Shown here piece after piece: positions 1 to 8,639 of a stretch of 49,918 nt of DNA. A program made the translations under genes and the position numbers. The notes under the pieces were generated by a model, which did no database searches, had not been told where the DNA came from, and saw only the letters and a program-made list of their open reading frames with translations. Numbering within the stretch: the first letter of the stretch is position 1; each line of letters begins with the position of its first letter. Source of the DNA: an uncultured Eubacteriales bacterium (GTDB lineage: Bacteria; Bacillota; Clostridia; Oscillospirales; CAG-272); the NCBI GenBank assembly GCA_905205065.1, contig CAJLCI010000016.1, forward strand, positions 1 to 49,918, in the 5' to 3' direction.

Positions 1-15
1 TTTATTTTTATCTGT

Positions 16-1989
16 TTACTCCAGCTCAAAAGCTCCTGTATACAGCTGATAATAGGTGCCTTTCTCGGCAATCAGTTTATCGTGGTTTCCTCTTTCGATT
101 ATACGTCCGTGGTCAAGCACCATGATAACGTCCGAATTCATAACGGTTGACAGTCTGTGCGCGATTACAAAAACCGTCCTTCCCTCCATGAGCTTATCCA
201 TCCCGCGTGAAACAATCGCTTCGGTGCGAGTATCTATTGAAGAGGTTGCCTCGTCAAGAATCATAACAGGAGGATCTGCTACGGCCGCGCGGGCGATAGC
301 GATAAGCTGTCGCTGGCCTTGGGAGAGATTGGCTCCGTTATTGGACAGTTCGGTATCGTATCCCTTGGGCAGACGCTTTATAAAGTCATCCGCGCCTGCA
401 AGTTCCGCCGCTGCCCGGCACTGCTCGTCGGTCGCGTCGAGATTTCCGTATCTGATATTATCCATTACAGTACCGGTAAAGAGATTGGTGTCCTGAAGAA
501 CAATTCCAAGCGAACGGCGGAGATCGGCCTTTTTAATCTTGGAGACGTTTATTCCGTCGTAGCGTATTTTGCCGTCCGCGATATCGTAAAAGCGGTTTAT
601 GAGGTTTGTAATTGTTGTCTTTCCGGCTCCGGTGGCTCCGACAAAAGCTATTTTCTGTCCCGGCTCAGCATATACCGAAACATCGTGGAGAACGTCCTTG
701 CCCGGTACGTATCCGAAATCGACTTCGGTCATCCGTACATCTCCGCGCAGAAGCGTATAGGTAACCGTTCCGTCGCCGTGCGGGTGCTTCCATGCCCATG
801 TGCCCGTATGCTCCGGGGTTTCGGTAATTTCTCCGTTATCTCCAAGCTTTGCATTTACAAGCGTAACATATCCGTCGTCCGTTTCCGGAGCTTCATCCAT
901 AAGCGAAAAGATTCGCTCTGCTCCGGCAAGTCCCATGACAATGGAATTGATTTGCTGCGAAAGCTGATTTACGTTTCCCGTGAACTGCTTTGTCATTGAG
1001 AGAAATGGAACAAGAATATCAACCGATAATACTCCGATTGTACCCGCGGCTATGCAGGAAACAGAGATATTCGGTATTTTGGAAAGGATGAATATTCCTC
1101 CGAGCATTGCGCTCATAACGTAAAGAATATTTCCTATATTCATGATAATCGGGCCGAGCGCGTTTGCGTAGGCGTGCGCCTTATAGCTGTCATGATAAAG
1201 CCGGTCATTGATTTCTTCAAAGCCTTCCTTTGCTTTCTTTTCGTGAGAAAAAACCTTGATGACCTTCTGACCGTTCATCATTTCCTGTATATATCCTTCC
1301 GCGCTTCCGATTGAACGCTGCTGCCGTATAAAATATTTTGCCGAGCTCCCGCCGATTTTTCCTGATACAAAAATCATGGCGGCAACACCGACCGCGACTA
1401 TAAGCGTCATCCAAACGCTGTACCAGATCATGATTCCGAGGACGGCAGCTACTATGACAATTGACTGCAGAAGCTGGGGAAGCGACTGTGAGACAAGCTG
1501 ACGCAGGGTATCTATATCGTTTGTATAGTAGCTCATAATGTCGCCGTGCTTGTGCGTGTCAAAGTATCCGATCGGCAGATTCTGCATACCGTCGAACATT
1601 CTGCACCTGAGCTTGCTTAAGAAGCCCTGCGTTATAACCGCCATAAGCTGAGAGTAGATTGTCATGGATATAATTGATAAAATATAGAGTACAATAAGCG
1701 CGATAATCAGCGGAATGATTTTGCCGCTTGCTTCCGACCAGTCTATTCCCGCGGCGCCTGATGAAAGACCGTTTTCAAGGCATTCTGTGACCACGGCCAA
1801 TATTTTCTGTACAAAGATTGACGGAACTGCGTTGACAATCGCAGAAAAAACGATGCAAAACGCTGTAAACGGAATCAGTTTCGGATAGCTTTCGTAGAGT
1901 ATTTTGATAATTCGCCTGAAGGTGTGTATGCTTATGCCCGATTTAGCTTTGGGGCTGTCAGGGATATTATTTTTATTTTTCTTTTTCAC
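16..1989 (-). CDS. ABC exporter half-transporter, canonical ATPase site subunit
   Basis: Six-helix exporter domain (about residues 30-350) fused to an ATPase domain. The ATPase shows Walker A GATGAGKTT, signature LSQGQRQ and Walker B MILDEATSS with the catalytic Glu. It follows a second half-transporter whose Walker B ends in Asp-Asp, so the two probably form a heterodimeric multidrug or lipid exporter like TM287/288, BmrCD or LmrCD, with this chain giving the active site. The substrate cannot be read from sequence. An upstream ATG at 2019 exists, but the GTG at 1989 lies 12 nt after AAAGG, matching the spacing of other genes here, so I chose it (657 aa). A segment of about 50 residues before the ATPase core (around GTWAWKHPHGDG) is longer than usual. 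The stop is 15 bp from the window edge. Confidence 0.9.
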   Translation of the reverse strand: MKKKNKNNIPDSPKAKSGISIHTFRRIIKILYESYPKLIPFTAFCIVFSAIVNAVPSIFVQKILAVVTECLENGLSSGAAGIDWSEASGKIIPLIIALIVLYILSIISMTIYSQLMAVITQGFLSKLRCRMFDGMQNLPIGYFDTHKHGDIMSYYTNDIDTLRQLVSQSLPQLLQSIVIVAAVLGIMIWYSVWMTLIVAVGVAAMIFVSGKIGGSSAKYFIRQQRSIGSAEGYIQEMMNGQKVIKVFSHEKKAKEGFEEINDRLYHDSYKAHAYANALGPIIMNIGNILYVMSAMLGGIFILSKIPNISVSCIAAGTIGVLSVDILVPFLSMTKQFTGNVNQLSQQINSIVMGLAGAERIFSLMDEAPETDDGYVTLVNAKLGDNGEITETPEHTGTWAWKHPHGDGTVTYTLLRGDVRMTEVDFGYVPGKDVLHDVSVYAEPGQKIAFVGATGAGKTTITNLINRFYDIADGKIRYDGINVSKIKKADLRRSLGIVLQDTNLFTGTVMDNIRYGNLDATDEQCRAAAELAGADDFIKRLPKGYDTELSNNGANLSQGQRQLIAIARAAVADPPVMILDEATSSIDTRTEAIVSRGMDKLMEGRTVFVIAHRLSTVMNSDVIMVLDHGRIIERGNHDKLIAEKGTYYQLYTGAFELE

Positions 1990-2107
1990 TGATGTATCTT
2001 TCCTTTCTGCCTTTCGCATTTTTGCGGCAGGCCGTATGTCTGCGCCACGCGGCTCAGTAATTGGAGGAGCAATATATTATTTATATAATTCATTTTATTT
2101 ATTCATA

Positions 2108-3847
2108 TTATTCAGACTCTTCGCTTCCTCTTGTCTGCTGTTCGTAAATTTCACGGTAGATGTCGCTGGACCGCATCAGCTCGTCGTGTGTTCCCGCAGC
2201 GGATATACTGCCGCCTTCCATTACGATTATAAGATCGGAATCCATTACCGAGCTTACGCGCTGGGCAATAATGAGCTTGGTTGTTTCCGGAATATATTTT
2301 TTGAATTCAGAACGTATAAGAGCGTCTGTCTTAGTGTCTACGGCGCTTGTAGAGTCGTCGAGTATCAGAATTTTTGGTCTTCTGAGAAGTGCGCGGGCTA
2401 TGCAGAGCCTTTGTTTTTGTCCTCCGGATACGTTTGTTCCGCCCTGCTCTATAAAGGTGTCGTAACCGTCGGGAAAGCTTTTTACGAAGCTGTCCGCCTG
2501 AGCTATGCGGCAGACCTCGTCAAGCTCTTCATCAGTCGCGTTTTCGTTTCCCCATCTCAGATTTTCGCGTATTGTTCCGGAAAAGAGCATGTTTTTCTGA
2601 AGTACCATAGCGACCTGTCCGCGCAGTGTGTCAAGGTCGTATTTTCTGACGTCAACGCCGCCGACGGATACGGTTCCGGCAGTCGCGTCATAAAGTCGGG
2701 GAATCAGCTGTACAAGCGAAGATTTGCTCGATCCTGTTCCGCCGAGAATTCCTACGGTCATTCCGGATTTTATGTGAAGATTTATATCGGACAGAGCATA
2801 TCTTTCTGCGCCTTCAGAATATGAAAAGCTTACCCCGTCGAAATCCACGGAACCGTCCTTTACTTCAAAAACCGGATTTTCCGGCTCTGAAAGAGACGAC
2901 TGTTCGTCAAGCACCTCGGAGATACGCTTGATAGATTCGCCTGACATGGTGAGCATAACGTAAACCATCGAAAGCATCATGAGCTGTATGAGAATCTGCA
3001 TGCCGTAGTTCAGCATGGCGGAGATTTCACCTACTCCTATTACCGTTCCGCTGTAGCGAAGGATCAATTTTGAACCGACAAGGAGTATAAACACCATGTT
3101 AAAATATACGCATATTTGCATCAGCGGCATATCAAACGCCACGATACGCTCGGCCTTTGTAAAATCGGCCTGTATGTTTTCGGCGGCGCTTCCGAACTTT
3201 TTCTTTTCGTATTCCTCTCTGGCAAAGCCCTTTACTACGCGCATACCGCGCACATTTTCTTCGATCGATTCGTTAAGCTTGTCATATTTGCGGAAAACGG
3301 CGCGAAAAGCCGGCATTGCCTTATGAGCTATAAGCAAAAGACCGAACACAAGTACGGGAATTATTATTACAAAGGATGTGGCAAGCGCTCCTCCCATAAT
3401 AAAGGCCATGACTACGGAGAAAATAAGCATCAGCGGCGCGCGTACCGCTGTGCGTATCAGCATCATGTACGCCATCTGTACATTTGTGACATCGGTTGTC
3501 ATTCTTGTCACGAGAGACGAGGAAGAGAACCGGTCGATATTTTGAAAGGCAAATTCCTGTACTCTGGAAAAAACATCCGAACGTATATTCTTGGCAAAAC
3601 CAGATGATGCCTTTGAACACGTAAGTCCGGCGGCTCCTCCGAAACACAGAGACAGCATAGCCATCAGTATCAGAATTATTCCGAGCACCGCCACCTGATT
3701 CATGCCTATGCCGGCTTGAATCCCGTTTATGAGGTTTGCGGTGATAAACGGAATCAGTGTTTCGATGACTGCTTCACCAATGATAAAAATAAGTGTAAGA
3801 ACGGTTGGTTTTTTGTATTCTCTCAGACATTTTAATAATCGTAACAT
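2108..3847 (-). CDS. ABC exporter half-transporter, degenerate ATPase site subunit
   Basis: Membrane domain plus ATPase, 579 aa from the chosen start. Walker A is GGTGSSKSS, the signature is VSGGQKQR and Walker B reads ILILDDSTSAVD: the catalytic Glu is replaced by Asp, the hallmark of the degenerate-site subunit in heterodimeric exporters (TM287, BmrC type). It is first in a two-gene leftward operon, about 120 bp ahead of its partner. The ATG at 3847 (MLRLLKCL...) follows GAAAGG by 14 nt and begins at the usual place for the family; the in-frame ATG at 3925 would add 26 residues without a ribosome site. A perfect palindrome lies about 50 bp upstream and may be its operator. Confidence 0.9.
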   Translation of the reverse strand: MLRLLKCLREYKKPTVLTLIFIIGEAVIETLIPFITANLINGIQAGIGMNQVAVLGIILILMAMLSLCFGGAAGLTCSKASSGFAKNIRSDVFSRVQEFAFQNIDRFSSSSLVTRMTTDVTNVQMAYMMLIRTAVRAPLMLIFSVVMAFIMGGALATSFVIIIPVLVFGLLLIAHKAMPAFRAVFRKYDKLNESIEENVRGMRVVKGFAREEYEKKKFGSAAENIQADFTKAERIVAFDMPLMQICVYFNMVFILLVGSKLILRYSGTVIGVGEISAMLNYGMQILIQLMMLSMVYVMLTMSGESIKRISEVLDEQSSLSEPENPVFEVKDGSVDFDGVSFSYSEGAERYALSDINLHIKSGMTVGILGGTGSSKSSLVQLIPRLYDATAGTVSVGGVDVRKYDLDTLRGQVAMVLQKNMLFSGTIRENLRWGNENATDEELDEVCRIAQADSFVKSFPDGYDTFIEQGGTNVSGGQKQRLCIARALLRRPKILILDDSTSAVDTKTDALIRSEFKKYIPETTKLIIAQRVSSVMDSDLIIVMEGGSISAAGTHDELMRSSDIYREIYEQQTRGSEESE

Positions 3848-3896
3848 TGTTGTACTATCATCCTTTCTTACTTTTTTATATGTATAATTTACAAAC

Positions 3897-3912
3897 TGCA
3901 ATTTAAATTGCA
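3897..3912. promoter_or_regulatory. Perfect 16-bp palindrome upstream of the ABC exporter operon
   Basis: TGCAATTTAAATTGCA is its own reverse complement and lies 50-65 bp before the exporter start codon. It is followed by two direct TATGCAAG copies. AT-rich palindromes of this size are typical MarR- or TetR-type operators, and drug exporters are often controlled that way. No regulator gene is present in the window, so assignment is inference. Confidence 0.45.
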
Positions 3913-4022
3913 TCTGAGTATGCAAGTATGCAAGCGCGTGGAAAGTGTGAAAGAAGTATACCGCAGTTTTCGGATTTATTTATTGGTATGCGGATTTCCC
4001 GTTTTTTGTATTAGGTACAGTT

Positions 4023-4751
4023 TCATTCAAGTATATTTGTCGTGATGAAATCTACTCCCATTTGTACGAGTCTTTCGGCGTCGTCTTTATTGTCGCATGT
4101 CCAGCAGTTTATCTTTATTTTATTTGAATGAAGCTTATCTATAATTTCTTTTGTAAGGACATTATAGGCAATGTCGAGATCAATACCGTTGTCGGAGAGG
4201 GATTTTACAGTTTCATCTGTGACCTTCTCCCATGAAAGCCACTGAACCTCATTTTGGGGAAGAAGCCTCCGCACGGCCGTGCAGTTTTCCCAGATAAACG
4301 AAATGAATATTACGTTTTCTATGTACTCCTCGCTCCTTATTTCTTCGATTATGATTCTGATATCTTCTTCGGAAAAAGAGTTTTTAAGCTCCAGAACGCA
4401 TTTTTTGCAGTATTTTTTACATATCTTTATATAATCGATTAAAAGCGGTATTCTGATATCCCGTCTGTTTTTGCTTCCGTCAATGTCGGGAAGAACAATA
4501 TTTTCAACAGATGAAAAATTGTTTTCTTCAACGTTTATATCATTTTCTCCGAGACTTATCCTCTCTGTATTATGGTCATGAATAATGATAAATTTTCCGT
4601 CTTTTGTTTTGTGAATGTCAGTTTCAATTCCGAAATAACTTCTGTTTCCCGCCGCGACAAACGCGGGATATGTATTTTCTCTTTCAAGTCCGCTTAATCC
4701 CCGGTGCGCAATTATTTTGACCGAGTCTGATTTTATTTTTATGGTGTTCAT
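4023..4751 (-). CDS. Glycerophosphodiester phosphodiesterase family protein
   Basis: 242 aa, full length for a bacterial GDPD. Visible family motifs are IAHRGLSG with the HR pair at the start, IETDIHKTKDG with the metal-binding Glu and Asp, and IIHDHNTERIS with the catalytic His. The C-terminal INCWTCDNKDDAERL also fits the TIM-barrel family. It hydrolyses glycerophosphodiesters to glycerol 3-phosphate and an alcohol. No signal peptide, so probably cytoplasmic. Start ATG at 4751 follows GGAG by 7 nt. It stands alone on the minus strand, separated from the exporter by about 175 bp. Confidence 0.88.
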   Translation of the reverse strand: MNTIKIKSDSVKIIAHRGLSGLERENTYPAFVAAGNRSYFGIETDIHKTKDGKFIIIHDHNTERISLGENDINVEENNFSSVENIVLPDIDGSKNRRDIRIPLLIDYIKICKKYCKKCVLELKNSFSEEDIRIIIEEIRSEEYIENVIFISFIWENCTAVRRLLPQNEVQWLSWEKVTDETVKSLSDNGIDLDIAYNVLTKEIIDKLHSNKIKINCWTCDNKDDAERLVQMGVDFITTNILE

Positions 4752-4795
4752 ATAAATCTCCGTTCTGCCTTTACTGCATAAAAAAATAATCTAAT

Positions 4796-4852
4796 GTGCA
4801 AGGCATTTTCAATAGTGCAGGGCATTAGCAATAGTGTAGGGCATTTGCAATA
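4796..4852. repeat. Three tandem 19-bp units
   Basis: Units begin at 4796, 4815 and 4834 with consensus GTGCAGGGCATTTGCAATA and a few substitutions, followed by a broken fourth unit. The period is not a multiple of three and no frame is open, so this is non-coding. It lies just upstream of the phosphodiesterase start. The rest of 4854-5261, apart from a terminator, shows no gene I can support. Confidence 0.75.
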
Positions 4853-4882
4853 CTGCCTTATTCATTTTTATTCTTGAGATAA

Positions 4883-4916
4883 ATAAAAACCAACCGCGTA
4901 TGCAGTCGGTTTTTAT
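4883..4916. terminator. Hairpin with A-run and T-run, bidirectional terminator candidate
   Basis: ATAAAAACC at 4883-4891 pairs exactly with GGTTTTTAT at 4908-4916, and a nested AACCG/CGGTT can extend it. It lies downstream of tRNA-Val on the minus strand and could end that transcript. Confidence 0.5.
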
Positions 4917-5261
4917 ACTCTGTTTTGCACAGAGAAGGGAATAAAACTTTTTGCTAAAGTGCAAAAAAGTTTCCAATAGTTATATAGGAACAATCAGGAC
5001 GGCAGCAAATATGTACCGCGAACCGGCTGTTCCTCTCGAACCGGTCACACTTCCGGGCGACAAACAAATACCGCGTACCGGATGTCCTTCTTCAGTAAGA
5101 ACAATCCAAACAGCGAGCGGACACCGCATAATGGCGCTCATGACATACTGTAACTGTAAGTAACAGTCCGTTCAGCGAATAAACGCTGCGTAATGGCTTT
5201 TTCTGCCGGAACGGAACGATTCGCGCGGCGACGGACACTGTAGATTAGTTCATCTGCATTA

Positions 5262-5338
5262 TGGTGGAGACAGCTGGAATCGAACCAGCGACCTCATGCA
5301 TGTCAAGCATGCACTCTAACCAGCTGAGCTATGCCTCC
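5262..5338 (-). tRNA. tRNA-Val (anticodon GAC)
   Basis: 77-nt cloverleaf read on the minus strand. The acceptor GGAGGCA pairs with TGTCTCC (one G-U), followed by discriminator A and encoded CCA. D-arm GCTCAGCTGGTTAGAGT, T-arm with GGTTCGATTCC. The anticodon stem CATGC/GCATG encloses loop TTGACAT, giving anticodon GAC, i.e. valine. It stands alone, with its own promoter upstream. Confidence 0.95.
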
Positions 5339-5385
5339 TTATAAATCCGTATAAAATTATAAGTTTTTAACTGTCTTTAAACATA

Positions 5386-5414
5386 AGTATAGCATAAAAT
5401 AATTATTTTGACAA
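5386..5414 (-). promoter_or_regulatory. Promoter of tRNA-Val
   Basis: On the minus strand TTGTCA (5409-5414), a 17-nt spacer and TATACT (5386-5391), placing transcription start about 40 nt before the tRNA. On the plus strand the same block carries TTGACA and TATAAT only 6 bp apart, which is not a usable promoter. Confidence 0.75.
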
Positions 5415-5561
5415 GATGGTATAATATACAATATTGATGTATAAATGACGCGCTATAATGTGAATTTTGCGTATTATAAAAATTTGCAATTTTGCCCTGT
5501 ATTTTAATATTAATTATTCATATAATGAAATATGAATATTTGTAAAGGTGTGGTCATAGCT

Positions 5562-5882
5562 ATGATTGAAATAAAGCTTTTGGTAAATGATATTGATTAT
5601 GAAAAAACAGCGGAAACACTTCTTCCTGCGCTTGCAGAGCATATGAGGGAAAACGGCGGGGCGCTTTCGGCGCTTTCCGGACTTTTTTCAATGCCGGGCT
5701 CATTCGGAACATTGTCTGCAAAAGCGATATTATCGAAAATGTCGCCTTCGAGCAAGGATGAGCTTATCGCCAAATGCCTTCTTGAAAATAAGGATAAACT
5801 TATCTCTATGCTGGAAACAGCCGCATCTGATAACGGACTTGTATTTAAGGTAAAGAACGCTGAGGTAAAAGCAGTTAAATGA
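5562..5882 (+). CDS. Small acidic protein of unknown function
   Basis: 106 aa starting MIEIKLLVNDIDYEK. I recognise no family. The sequence is soluble and mostly helical in appearance, with no signal peptide or membrane segment. An in-frame ATG at 5532 lacks a ribosome site; the ATG at 5562 stands 13 nt after AAAGG in the leader type shared by several genes here (spacer TGTGGTCATAGCT). It stands alone on the plus strand between tRNA-Val and another small gene. Confidence 0.65.
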   Translation: MIEIKLLVNDIDYEKTAETLLPALAEHMRENGGALSALSGLFSMPGSFGTLSAKAILSKMSPSSKDELIAKCLLENKDKLISMLETAASDNGLVFKVKNAEVKAVK

Positions 5883-6010
5883 TAAAATAATGAACGGCAA
5901 AGCTGATTACATCCCGTCATTACTGCAGAACCCGATACGGCTGTTTCGCCGTTTAAATACTTATCCCTTTTCCGCCGATACCGTCCGGTGATATGCCGTT
6001 AACGCGCGAC

Positions 6011-6090
6011 AGCTGATAACAGATAATAACTGATAATAACAAATAATAACGAACAATGATAGATAATGACAGATAATGACAGATAATGTA
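6011..6090. repeat. Eight tandem 10-bp units
   Basis: Decamer units such as AGATAATAAC and AGATAATGAC run head to tail, with the last three almost identical. The array fills much of the gap between two small plus-strand genes. A 10-bp period equals one helical turn. Nothing else is evident from 5883 to 6255. Confidence 0.75.
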
Positions 6091-6255
6091 TGATGGAAAT
6101 AATATCTATGGATTTGTTCCCTTTTTACAGCCAAACTTAAATACGAAGCATAAATCTGAAATTCAGATTTTCAGATGAAGCTTTGGCTTTTTGAATGAAA
6201 TGAATCGTCGCTGAAAATGACAGATGATTTAATTTACGAAAGGTGGACAGTCAAA

Positions 6256-6426
6256 ATGCCGGATTTGGAATTGCCTCTTGGATTTGGAATGGCTCTTGCG
6301 CAGAATGAAGCCGCGATGCATAAATTTGAGTCTTTATCGCACGATGAAAAGGACAGTATAATATGTAAAGCCAAAAATGCAAAATCAAAAGCGGAAATGC
6401 ATTCGCTCGTAAACAGTTTGGTTTAA
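6256..6426 (+). CDS. Small conserved-looking protein, unknown function
   Basis: 56 aa from ATG 6256, preceded by GAAAGG with a 12-nt spacer. The upstream in-frame ATG at 6217 has no ribosome site. The sequence (LPLGFGMALAQNEAAM..., then SHDEKDSIICKAKNAKS) resembles small Clostridia proteins with a hydrophobic GFGMALAQN start and a helical acidic end, but I cannot assign a function. A hairpin terminator follows. Confidence 0.6.
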   Translation: MPDLELPLGFGMALAQNEAAMHKFESLSHDEKDSIICKAKNAKSKAEMHSLVNSLV

Positions 6427-6494
6427 CTCCTTATGTTAAATATGTTAAATCTATGCTGAGGGTTAATATGTTAAACGGCGTATATTGATTATTT

Positions 6495-6525
6495 TTTCGG
6501 CGGGGCCTTTTTGGCTTCGCCGAAA
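6495..6525 (+). terminator. Rho-independent terminator between convergent genes
   Basis: TTTCGGCG (6495-6502) pairs with CGCCGAAA (6518-6525), with an inner GCC/GGC, then ATTTTAAA. It lies between the small plus-strand gene and the minus-strand membrane protein. Confidence 0.7.
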
Positions 6526-6527
6526 TT

Positions 6528-7052
6528 TTAAATAAAGCAGATAATCGATTTTATTATGGTATCGGCGCAGATAAGCGCAATTCCGGCATACGATATATAA
6601 TTGAGAATGGTACTGTGCTTTTTGTAATAACTTAAAATATGCGGCTCCGCGAAGAGGAGAAACGCCAGTCCGAGCATTCCCCATACAAGCGAGTACGAAA
6701 GCGAAATCCGTTTTCCTATTGAGAACGGAAGCTCGGTGTAATCCCAGAGAATTTGATTGTATACGTGTTCAAAAAAGAAGGAGATAAAATATTCAAGGAC
6801 AGATGTCAATATGAAAACCTTGAGGAATGCCGTTAATTTATTTTTTGAACCGCAAAGAAAAACTACGATTATTGCTCCGAATCCGTATATGGGGCAATAG
6901 GGACCTAACAAAAAACCCGGAATAAACAGGCTGTGCGTTACCGCCGATCTGTATATTACTTCAAGAATCCAGCCAAACACACTGCAGATAATGAAAACGA
7001 AGCCGGCATATTTGATTTTTGAAGATATATCATTTTCCAATTTTTCCTGCAA
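6528..7052 (-). CDS. CmpB-type putative ABC transporter permease, membrane protein
   Basis: 174 aa with five hydrophobic segments. The FGWILEVIYRS and FLLGPYCPIYGFGA stretches are typical of the CmpB family named putative ABC-transporter type IV (PF06541). The family label rests on annotation rather than a shown activity, and no ATPase gene is adjacent. The start is TTG at 7052, nine nt after GGAGG; no in-frame ATG exists nearby. A promoter with TTTACT and TATAAT lies upstream. Confidence 0.75.
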   Translation of the reverse strand: MQEKLENDISSKIKYAGFVFIICSVFGWILEVIYRSAVTHSLFIPGFLLGPYCPIYGFGAIIVVFLCGSKNKLTAFLKVFILTSVLEYFISFFFEHVYNQILWDYTELPFSIGKRISLSYSLVWGMLGLAFLLFAEPHILSYYKKHSTILNYISYAGIALICADTIIKSIICFI

Positions 7053-7180
7053 TGCTGTCAGCCTCCAGTTTAATGAATAAAATCGTATTTCGGTATCTCA
7101 GCGGCAGAATATTTCAGCGATTAAACTGCCTGTTCTCTAAATTCAGTCTGAAATACCAGCCGAGATTCCGACTAAACTAT

Positions 7181-7209
7181 ATTATATTAAATTTAGGATT
7201 AAAAGTAAA
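7181..7209 (-). promoter_or_regulatory. Promoter of the CmpB-like gene
   Basis: Minus strand: TTTACT (7204-7209), exactly 17 nt, TATAAT (7181-7186). It sits about 130 bp before the TTG start. Confidence 0.65.
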
Positions 7210-7562
7210 TAGAATAAATAAAAAATATTAAAAATTAAGAAAAATTAAGAATTTCGGGAATTTTGTGGTTTGTATGAAAAACAATATTTGTCCGTCCGGT
7301 CAAATAGTACGTGAGGCCGCGTATGCTGCGGCGGCTGCAAAGCTTGAGAGGATGTGGAGACTTTGGAGTTTGCCGGGGCTGTGAAGACTGCGGACACCGC
7401 AGGTAATGAGGAATTTGCAGAAATTGAGAATAATGCGGCGAAGGCGGAGAATGCGGGGATACCGCAAAGATAGAAAAACGGCAAAGCTGCAGTTATGCGT
7501 GCTTTGCCGGGAAAATATTTCTATTATTTTTTAAGCTTCCGATATTTTTTAAGTTTCCAACT

Positions 7563-7714
7563 ATTTTACAGGTTCGGCTGATTGAAAGCGCTGCCGTTTT
7601 TTCTGTTTTCTGATTAAGCTTTCAGACATTTGTTCAGACTGATTTTACAGTTTCGGTTAATTAAAGCGAAACTGACGTTTTTTGTTTTTTCTGAAGCTTT
7701 TGGATATTGTTCAG
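7563..7714. repeat. Two diverged copies of a 75-bp sequence
   Basis: Copy one 7563-7637 and copy two 7642-7714 both run from ATTTTACAG through a T-rich middle to TTGTTCAG, with scattered changes. Copy two overlaps the stop codon of the minus-strand membrane gene by a few bases, so the repeat is probably a duplicated 3' flank or terminator. The stretch 7210-7560 has no supported gene. Confidence 0.6.
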
Positions 7715-8607
7715 CCCAGATTGGGATACTTATATCTGCGGAGCATCTCGCTCTTTCTGCGGCTTGCAGAGCACAGTATATTAACAAAAGCCATGACAGC
7801 GGTTAAAACCGCGGCAATTAATATATTTATGCACAGTGCGTTCAGCACTGTTTTTTCAAGGCATGCTGTAATCGCGGAATAGCCGAGATAGGTTGACAGG
7901 AACGATGAAATAGGCTTTACTATATTTACAAACAGTATTGCCGATGACGATAACAGGATGTTAGTTATCAGCGCAACGATGATATATTTAGTCGGATGCG
8001 CGGAATGCTGTCTGATGCTGTTTGAGAGAATGAGAAGAAAAGTGATCAGCGCTGTCAGCGCAGAGAATACAAAAACTGTCTGCATCATTTTTTCCGCTAC
8101 CGAAATATACGGTGCGATCTTAGGAATAACCGAGGTATAGGGAAGTCCTGTATTTTCACGGTATATCTGCCGTACATTCTCCACAACGGAAATAATTGCG
8201 GGATCGTCGGCTTCTATATCGGTGTAACCCTGTTCTTTTGCGCTTTTGACTACGGCGTCGGTTATTCCCTCAATATATTTATTTTCAATTGAAACAATAT
8301 AATCATCGGTAATATCGGATTCGGTGTTATACAGTGCATAAAAATCGCGGTTAAATGAAAGCCAGAAGTTTTCCGGCGTTACCGTCTCTATAAAATTTTC
8401 GTCTACTCCGGAATTTAAAAATGCCTGTTTCAGCTTAGTGTTCAGATTATCCCGGTATATCTCTTCAATTCCGTAATTTCTCAGCATATCCGACATATAC
8501 GGCGCTTTGAGCGCGGTAATGCACAATATGCCCGAAATCGACGCGGTGAAAAAAAGCAGTGAGAACAGAAACGCAAGTATAATATTAATGGTTTTATACA
8601 GCTTCAT
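7711..8607 (-). CDS. Membrane protein in the class D sortase unit, unknown function
   Basis: 298 aa. An N-terminal hydrophobic segment (residues 8-35) is followed by a long probably extracytoplasmic region and then three hydrophobic segments in the C-terminal third, ending in a basic tail (RRKSEMLRRYKY). I know no domain. It is the last gene of a three-gene leftward unit: anchored surface protein, class D sortase, this protein, with a gap of about 30 bp after the sortase. The linkage suggests a role in the same surface-display process, but that is inference. Confidence 0.7.
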   Translation of the reverse strand: MKLYKTINIILAFLFSLLFFTASISGILCITALKAPYMSDMLRNYGIEEIYRDNLNTKLKQAFLNSGVDENFIETVTPENFWLSFNRDFYALYNTESDITDDYIVSIENKYIEGITDAVVKSAKEQGYTDIEADDPAIISVVENVRQIYRENTGLPYTSVIPKIAPYISVAEKMMQTVFVFSALTALITFLLILSNSIRQHSAHPTKYIIVALITNILLSSSAILFVNIVKPISSFLSTYLGYSAITACLEKTVLNALCINILIAAVLTAVMAFVNILCSASRRKSEMLRRYKYPNLG

Positions 8608-8639
8608 TTTTTATACGTTCGTCCTTTCTTTCAGCAGTT

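Noticed and set aside
4951..5163. 70-codon open frame on the plus strand
   Set aside because: No ribosome site, odd composition and no family resemblance; it lies across non-coding repeats.
5262..5338. tRNA-Asp
   Set aside because: The plus strand shows GTC at the anticodon place, but the gene is on the minus strand where the anticodon is GAC, valine.
7274..7384. 36-codon frame MKNNICPSGQIVREAA...
   Set aside because: No ribosome site. The next frame continues with an Ala/Glu-rich tail, so it could be a broken small gene, but evidence is too thin.
7245..7484. 79-codon minus-strand frame
   Set aside because: Shadow in a GC-skewed stretch, no start signal, no recognisable protein.
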